Source of the DNA: Patescibacteria group bacterium
GTDB lineage: Bacteria > Patescibacteriota > Minisyncoccia > Minisyncoccales > DG-74-1
Length of the DNA: 10,190 nucleotides
Direction of reading: 5' to 3'
Assembly: GCA_030016465.1 (NCBI GenBank)
Contig: JASEJL010000028.1
Location: forward strand, 1 to 10,190
The position numbers and the translations under genes were made by a program. The notes under the pieces were generated by a model. The model saw only the letters and a list, made by a program, of their open reading frames with translations, ran no database searches and was not told the origin of the DNA. Shown here in pieces: positions 5,853 to 10,190 of the stretch (positions within the stretch are counted from its first letter, which is position 1; the number at the start of each line of letters is the position of its first letter).

Positions 5853-7373
5853 TTAAGTTCTGAATCTAATAGTGGCGTTAGCTATTCTGGCTAAAAGTCT
5901 TTCGATTTCTGAATAGGCAAAGATATTTTTAGGCAATCTGACCTGCCAATCTCTTTTTCCATCTCTCAAAAGCGAAGTTCTCATTCTTATTTTCGTTCCT
6001 TCGCCAGGAATAATATCAGTGACTACTTCTGCTGGCAGAGTCTTCACATTCCTTTCTTCTTTAACATTATATAAAAGAATATTTCTGACTAGCTTCCCTC
6101 TCTGAGTGAAAACTCCCTTAGCCTGAGTTGAAATTATTACTCCATTTTTAATTTTTGCCCAGAGGATTTTACTATCGACTAAAATGACATTTTCTATTTT
6201 TCCTCCCCCAATTTCAGAATTTATCAAAATTGAATTTTTAATCTTCAAGCCCTTGGTAAATTTCCTCTTAATCAAATATTTCTCCGCTTCAAAAAATTTC
6301 CTGGCAGCCTCGCCTTCATCAGTCTTCTTAAGCAGTTTTAAAAGGTTTAGAAAATAACTTTTCAAATTACCGTAATCCCACCAGAAAGTTTTTTCCCCTA
6401 AATTTTTCTCTCCAATAATTCTTTTTTTGCCAGTTTTTTGAATGAAATTTCTCCGAATTTTTTTTATCCTCTCCCAATAAATTCCGCTTCCTCCCTCTGC
6501 CTGATATTCTCTTTTCCTCGAAGTTAGGGGAACCCACAAATAAAAATCGGTGCCCAAATTTCTTCTTTTCAATTCAATCTCTTTAAAAAATTCTTCAAAT
6601 AGAGTTTCCAAAAAGGGAAGCGAAATTGAAAAGCACCCTAGGCTTTTAAAAAGGGTTACCTTTTCCTCTCGATCTTTCTGAAGATAACCCTTTTCTAAAA
6701 ATCTTTGAAATTTTTGCCAAGAGATTTTTTCTCGCATTAAAATTCCCCTCTTTTTTGTTGGAATTAAAACTCCATATTGTTGCCAATCTTTCTGCCAATC
6801 CTTTTTTGAAAGAAAGACCCTCTTTTTAACTCCAAGAATTTCAACTGGGAGTTTTGTTTCAAGCTTGAAAGCTCTGGAAGGAAGAAAAACTTGATCTCCC
6901 CAAAAAACGCAAATTCTCCCTTCTCTGGATTTGGCAAAAATTTGGGTAGAAAAGATTACTGCCTCCAAAACCCTTAAAAGAGATTCTCTCTCGCCTATTT
7001 TAATTATTTTTGGAAGTTTAACTCCAGGCTTATTATTAACCTCTGTTCCACAAAGAGGAGCCATTCTTTTTCCGTAACCAGCAGCATGATAAATAGCTAA
7101 GGTTCCTTTTTGTTCAAGAGTTGCTTTTAAATCTCCTAATTCATTTGCTTTTTGGAAAGCATGGAGGGTACCTAAAAGCTGGCCAGCACCCCCTGGCCAG
7201 TCTTCTTCAATAACAATAATTTTTGTCTTTTGAGATAAAATTTCATTTCTAGAAGCCTCTAATCTTCTTTCCCAATATTCTTTATTTCCAATTGAGACAA
7301 CAACAATTATCACATCAAAACCCTGGTCTTTCTTTATAACCTCTTTCATTTTTTCGATAATTGGGTATTTCAT
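5853..7373 (-). CDS. Sugar-1-phosphate nucleotidyltransferase-like protein
   Basis: ATG 7373 gives 506 residues; a TTG at 7382 adds three and is less likely. The nucleotide-binding loop is YHAAGYGKRMAPL (95-107), a variant of the GxGxR signature, with downstream NKPGVKLPK (114-122). VFWGDQVF (157-164) supplies the metal-binding Asp of this fold. Residues about 375-420 (LKIKNSILINSEIGG, IENVILVDSKILWAK) look like left-handed beta-helix coils. About 90 residues before the signature end in IIVIEEDWPGGAGQLLGTLH (52-71), a layout reminiscent of GDP-fucose pyrophosphorylase-type proteins rather than RmlA or GlgC. The probable reaction is NTP plus sugar-1-phosphate to NDP-sugar plus PPi, in the cytoplasm, feeding the glycosyltransferase downstream. 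Nucleotide and sugar cannot be assigned. Confidence 0.7.
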   Translation of the reverse strand: MKYPIIEKMKEVIKKDQGFDVIIVVVSIGNKEYWERRLEASRNEILSQKTKIIVIEEDWPGGAGQLLGTLHAFQKANELGDLKATLEQKGTLAIYHAAGYGKRMAPLCGTEVNNKPGVKLPKIIKIGERESLLRVLEAVIFSTQIFAKSREGRICVFWGDQVFLPSRAFKLETKLPVEILGVKKRVFLSKKDWQKDWQQYGVLIPTKKRGILMREKISWQKFQRFLEKGYLQKDREEKVTLFKSLGCFSISLPFLETLFEEFFKEIELKRRNLGTDFYLWVPLTSRKREYQAEGGSGIYWERIKKIRRNFIQKTGKKRIIGEKNLGEKTFWWDYGNLKSYFLNLLKLLKKTDEGEAARKFFEAEKYLIKRKFTKGLKIKNSILINSEIGGGKIENVILVDSKILWAKIKNGVIISTQAKGVFTQRGKLVRNILLYNVKEERNVKTLPAEVVTDIIPGEGTKIRMRTSLLRDGKRDWQVRLPKNIFAYSEIERLLARIANATIRFRT

Positions 7374-7384
7374 AGTAATCAAAA

Positions 7385-7408
7385 AACAAAGCTTTTTTTG
7401 GCTTTGTT
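7385..7408 (-). terminator. Intrinsic terminator after the NIF3 gene
   Basis: AACAAAGC 7385-7392 pairs with GCTTTGTT 7401-7408 around an 8-nt A-rich loop (minus strand), followed by a T run at 7386-7381. It lies 16 nt after the NIF3 stop and 11 nt before the ATG of the next gene, so that gene needs read-through or its own promoter. Confidence 0.75.
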
Positions 7409-7424
7409 CCCTTATTTCGGGCCT

Positions 7425-8414
7425 TTAGACATTGTATAGTTCTATATTACCTCTTCCTTGCTTTTTGTCAAGCCTAGAAATTCTAATCAAACCCGAACAA
7501 GGAATTATTTCTATTCCTCTTTTTTCTAACTCATCCAAAAATAAATTCACTCCTAAAGAATCTGAAGACATGTGACCGGCAATAACTACATTGATATTGG
7601 CAGCTTCAGCTTCTTTTTTGTGTTCTTCAGAAACATGCATTCCCACCGTGGTGCCAATCCCGGCATTGGCCATTTTTTCATAAAGTTTTGGCGAACCTTC
7701 AGTGCCACCGGTAATTTCGGTAATGGCAATCTTGCCGCATCTTCTCTCTGGGTCGCCAACAAAGATTTTGGGGCCAGCTCCAATTTTTATTGCCTCTTGG
7801 TATTCAGGAATTTCTTTTAAAAGATTTAATAAATCCTCCAGTCTTATCAGGCTATCTTTTTTTTCAACTTCATTTTTTAAAAATTTAGCAGCCAAATTGT
7901 CACAAGCCGTATGCAGGCACATTAAATTAAGTCCCAAAATTTTCGCGGCATCCACTGTTCTCTGGTGATTTCTAGCGTTGACTCCTCTGGCCACTTCATC
8001 AATTCTTTCTTTCATTAAACCTTCGGCAATATTGATTGGCACTCCGTATTGATTTAAAACATCACATTGAAGCTCCATTACCTCATGTAGATTGGCTAAA
8101 CCTTTCCCTAAAGGATGATGAGAAATTATTAAATCTATTCCGCCAAATTCTTTGGCTAACAAAACCTCGGCCGGTTCAATGTCAATGCCAACCAAAACTC
8201 TTTTGATTTCTTTATCTTCGGCAATATTCAAAATTCTAGAATCTAAATAAGGATTTTCTAAAGCCTCTTTATCAAATTCTTCCTTCTCCTTTTCCGAAAG
8301 TTTTTCATATTTTTCTTTCTTTCTTTTTAAAAGTCTTTCTACTCCTTCTTTTCCCCGAAAATCAGCTTCAATTCCTTTATTTATTGCTAGGTTGTAAATC
8401 TCTTGGATTTTCAT
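7425..8414 (-). CDS. NIF3 / YbgI-family dinuclear metal protein
   Basis: The 329-residue product has the hallmarks of the NIF3 (NGG1-interacting factor 3) family, toroidal proteins that bind two metal ions. Visible metal-site motifs are LIISHHPLGKGL (95-106, His99-His100), LHTACDN (167-173, His168) and IAGHMSSDSLGVN (278-290, His281). A second conserved block is GIGTTVGMHVSEEHKKEAE (252-270). The early part contains a lysine- and glutamate-rich insert (about 23-50) not usual in bacterial NIF3 proteins. The family has been linked to GTP cyclohydrolase-like or hydrolase activity, but its function is unsettled. The start ATG overlaps the stop of the 49-aa gene as ATGA, implying coupled translation, and a terminator follows. 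Confidence 0.9.
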   Translation of the reverse strand: MKIQEIYNLAINKGIEADFRGKEGVERLLKRKKEKYEKLSEKEKEEFDKEALENPYLDSRILNIAEDKEIKRVLVGIDIEPAEVLLAKEFGGIDLIISHHPLGKGLANLHEVMELQCDVLNQYGVPINIAEGLMKERIDEVARGVNARNHQRTVDAAKILGLNLMCLHTACDNLAAKFLKNEVEKKDSLIRLEDLLNLLKEIPEYQEAIKIGAGPKIFVGDPERRCGKIAITEITGGTEGSPKLYEKMANAGIGTTVGMHVSEEHKKEAEAANINVVIAGHMSSDSLGVNLFLDELEKRGIEIIPCSGLIRISRLDKKQGRGNIELYNV

Positions 8415-8560
8415 GTTTTTTTTATTTTTTCAAAAATTTTTTGATAGAGTTCTTGAATCTGTTTCTCTTGTTCCTTTATATCCAAAACCTCTCGGCGAAT
8501 CCGAGCCTTTTCTTTTCGAATATATTTCCGAATCGATTTTGGCAACTTTTTCTTTTCCAT
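8411..8560 (-). CDS. Small basic, coiled-coil-like 49-aa protein upstream of nif3
   Basis: ATG 8560 opens MEKKKLPKSIRKYIRKEKAR and continues through a Glu/Gln/Lys-rich stretch with heptad-like hydrophobics (VLDIKEQEKQIQELYQKIF) to TGA at 8411. The basic first half followed by an acidic amphipathic helix is a plausible nucleic-acid-binding plus dimerising design. The stop overlaps the NIF3 start as ATGA. The composition and coupling make a real gene more likely than the overlapping 61-aa frame at 8430-8615, which lacks both. Function unknown; no clear ribosome-binding site is seen. Confidence 0.65.
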   Translation of the reverse strand: MEKKKLPKSIRKYIRKEKARIRREVLDIKEQEKQIQELYQKIFEKIKKT

Positions 8561-8571
8561 CTAAAAAGAAG

Positions 8572-8642
8572 GTAAAATTTCTAATAATTTTAAATTTTAC
8601 ATTTTCATTTTGCATTTTGCAATTTGAATTTTGAATTTTATT
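8572..8642. repeat. AT-rich intergenic spacer with short tandem-like motif and inverted repeat
   Basis: The spacer between rtcB and the 49-aa gene repeats units of the form ATTTTGAATTTTGCA, at about 8600-8640, and holds a 9-bp inverted repeat (GTAAAATTT 8572-8580 with 8592-8600, loop 11 nt). Such low-complexity spacers are frequent in Patescibacteria-like genomes by my recollection. The inverted repeat could be an operator or a weak stem; it has no GC pairs to make it a convincing terminator. Confidence 0.4.
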
Positions 8643-10190
8643 TTATTCTCCTTTAATTACTGCTAAAGGCGTTAATTTTGCCACTTTTTTTGATAGGCCG
8701 GCATTATGGACAACTTCTACTACATCATCAATATTTTTGTAAGCTATTGGTGCTTCCTCAGCAATCCCGCGCAAAGACCAACATTTAACAATAATTCCTT
8801 TTGATTCTAATCTATTTATCACTTCTTGTCCAGAAACCCGCCTCATTGCCGCATGCCGGGACATGGTTCTTCCAGCGCCGTGGCAATTTGCAACCAATAC
8901 CGGGAAGAATAAATCAGTTAAAACAATATAATTATGGTTATCTTTTACTGTAATATTAAAAACTTCTCGGATACCTAAATCTTTATTTTTTTTCACTCTT
9001 TGCATTCGAAGAGAAGTAGAAATTATTTTCTCTATGGAATCTTTGAAGTCTGAATATCTTTTTTTATTACTCGGAGAATTGAGATACTTCAAAATCTTTT
9101 CTTTTGACATTAAGCTGTTTCTTTTTGTTTTTTGTAAAAAGGGCCATTTTAAATTTGACACTTCTTTAAATAATTGCCTTACACTAAATAATTTTGTTCC
9201 ATATTTTCTTAAATGAGGTTCGATTTTGACCCTTTTAGTATATCTTGCGATTTCATCAATTTTCTCAGAAATTTGAATAATATAACAATTATCTCTTCGT
9301 TGTTTAGAAACATATGGCAAAATACCTAATTTTAAACAGGCAATCACCACTGCTCCTACGATGTCTTCCTTTGTGCTAAAAATATTAATAACTTTATGAT
9401 CTGGATGCCAGCTGCCATCACCGTCAATAATCCCGGCTAAAAAATTCAAAGTAGCTTCTTTAGATAATTTTAAGACCCACGAAGTTAAATTTTCTTTAAT
9501 TGCTAAAAATTGTTGAACAGGTTGAATTCGATTAGAAGTAAGTTCTATTACTGATCCTTTAACCAATTCACCTCTAATATATCCTTCAGATTTTCTTCTT
9601 TGAGAGTATAAACAATCATCAAATATACTCTGAAAACTTGACTGAATATAATTGATAAAATCTAGTTTTTGAGGAGTTAATTTCTGAACAAATCTTACCT
9701 TTCTACCTTTTATTTTACTAGTTTCTCCTCCGCGATACACATAGCCGTCACTCATGATTGCTCCTCCTAAGAAAGCAATTTTGGAATCAACAAATTGATG
9801 GTTATATTCTGGCAAATCATCTAAAAGAAAAATCATTTCTTTTTTCCTTAGAATCTCCGAAACTTCTTTTTCTACAATTCTTGCTCCCGATAAAGTGAGA
9901 AATTTATGATTCGGAGTAACTCTTAATTTATTTAAAGAACTTCGACCTGTTTGAGAAATCGATATTTCTATTACCGGTGCCTTTCTCTTCATAACATTTT
10001 CGATTGGTTTCCAGAGAATTTGATACTTTTCTTTGTCAAATGATGGAACTAAGAATTTTTCTTCTCTAGTAAACCTTTCAAAAATCTCCTTTAAATTAAG
10101 AATACCTTTGTTAGTAAGAATTTTAGTATCGCCAGGAAAGCAAACCGTATACCAGGCCTCTTTTGATTTTTCTGTCCCAACTAAAACATA
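8643..10190 (-). CDS. rtcB: RtcB RNA ligase, intein-containing (5' end outside window)
   Basis: RtcB is a Mn- and GTP-dependent ligase that joins 3'-phosphate or 2',3'-cyclic phosphate RNA ends to 5'-OH ends, in tRNA splicing or RNA repair. The visible host protein consists of 16 residues, YVLVGTEKSKEAWYTV, at the window edge, and 80 residues after the intein starting CHGAGRTMSRHAAMR. The His of CHGAGR is the residue that is guanylylated in known RtcB proteins, and the C-terminal tail (DDVVEVVHNAGLSKKVAKL) is typical. The roughly 80 residues after this motif equal the normal length, so the C-terminus is complete. The intein keeps the frame open throughout. About 320 to 400 residues of N-terminal sequence with the metal-binding Cys and His residues should lie beyond 10190. 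After the stop comes an AT-rich spacer and a separate small gene. Confidence 0.93.
   Translation of the reverse strand, partial: YVLVGTEKSKEAWYTVCFPGDTKILTNKGILNLKEIFERFTREEKFLVPSFDKEKYQILWKPIENVMKRKAPVIEISISQTGRSSLNKLRVTPNHKFLTLSGARIVEKEVSEILRKKEMIFLLDDLPEYNHQFVDSKIAFLGGAIMSDGYVYRGGETSKIKGRKVRFVQKLTPQKLDFINYIQSSFQSIFDDCLYSQRRKSEGYIRGELVKGSVIELTSNRIQPVQQFLAIKENLTSWVLKLSKEATLNFLAGIIDGDGSWHPDHKVINIFSTKEDIVGAVVIACLKLGILPYVSKQRRDNCYIIQISEKIDEIARYTKRVKIEPHLRKYGTKLFSVRQLFKEVSNLKWPFLQKTKRNSLMSKEKILKYLNSPSNKKRYSDFKDSIEKIISTSLRMQRVKKNKDLGIREVFNITVKDNHNYIVLTDLFFPVLVANCHGAGRTMSRHAAMRRVSGQEVINRLESKGIIVKCWSLRGIAEEAPIAYKNIDDVVEVVHNAGLSKKVAKLTPLAVIKGE
8886..10142 (-). other. Intein of RtcB with LAGLIDADG homing endonuclease
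   Basis: The 419-residue intein begins with Cys1 (CFPGDTKILTNKG), has a block B TPNH around residues 76-79, and ends with block F VFNITVKDNHNYIV (394-407) and block G FFPVLVAN, with Asn419 followed by Cys as the first residue of the C-extein. The splicing parts are therefore those of a class 1 intein using Cys1, Asn and Cys+1. The penultimate residue is Ala instead of the usual His. Two dodecapeptide motifs of a LAGLIDADG nuclease are FLGGAIMSDGYV (about 124-135) and FLAGIIDGDGSW (about 234-245), each with acidic residues (D132; D240 and D242). The insertion lies directly before the CHGAGR motif, in codons that any intein-free rtcB must conserve, as expected for a homing target. Confidence 0.95.

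Noticed and set aside
8430..8615. 61-residue minus-strand frame overlapping the 49-aa gene
   Set aside because: It starts in the AT-rich repetitive spacer, has no coupling to NIF3 and its composition is not protein-like, while the alternative frame gives a plausible small protein with ATGA overlap.
1..10190. CRISPR array, toxin-antitoxin pair or phage genes
   Set aside because: No regularly spaced repeats, no recognisable toxin, antitoxin, integrase of the tyrosine type or phage structural protein was seen on either strand.

Overview
The window reads as a piece of a small-genome, AT-rich bacterium. It most resembles Patescibacteria/CPR (Parcubacteria-like). The grounds are a pseudopilin with a very typical N-terminus, tRNA genes that encode their own CCA, short genes with ATGA overlaps and weak Shine-Dalgarno signals, and an RtcB RNA ligase interrupted by an intein. 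Every convincing gene is on the minus strand, so the window is best read from 10190 down to 1. The taxonomic assignment is an inference from gene content, since no rRNA or other marker is present.

Region 10190-8411: the C-terminal part of rtcB, whose 5' end lies outside the window. It carries a 419-residue intein with LAGLIDADG endonuclease motifs, placed immediately before the Cys-His of the catalytic HGAGR motif. After an AT-rich spacer come a 49-aa basic/coiled-coil protein and a NIF3-family metal protein, which overlap by ATGA.

Region 7408-4539: a transcription terminator, then a two-gene unit of a sugar-1-phosphate nucleotidyltransferase-like protein and a GT-B glycosyltransferase 13 nt apart, then a strong terminator. 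Together they look like an activated-sugar and sugar-transfer module.

Region 4524-2670: a DUF763 protein with a helix-hairpin-helix, a tiny basic ORF coupled to it by ATGA overlap, a possible terminator, and about 450 nt of decayed coding sequence for a multi-pass membrane protein. A promoter for the tRNA genes follows.

Region 2665-2180: two tandem serine tRNA genes (GCU and UGA anticodons, long variable arms). Next to them is a conspicuously GC-rich block of about 155 nt that folds into a closing stem, a nearly continuous 25-position helix and several hairpins. It matches no RNA family that I can recognise and is the best candidate here for something undescribed.

Region 2178-1: an orphan two-helix membrane protein gene, a wrecked IS3-family element (orfA with a stop, orfB with stops and a missing catalytic core), and the start of a type IV pilin-like gene. 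A 43-bp sequence that looks like the right end of the insertion element occurs twice in direct orientation, at 431-473 and 2136-2178. The first copy abuts the pilin start codon and supplies its GGAGGT ribosome-binding site.
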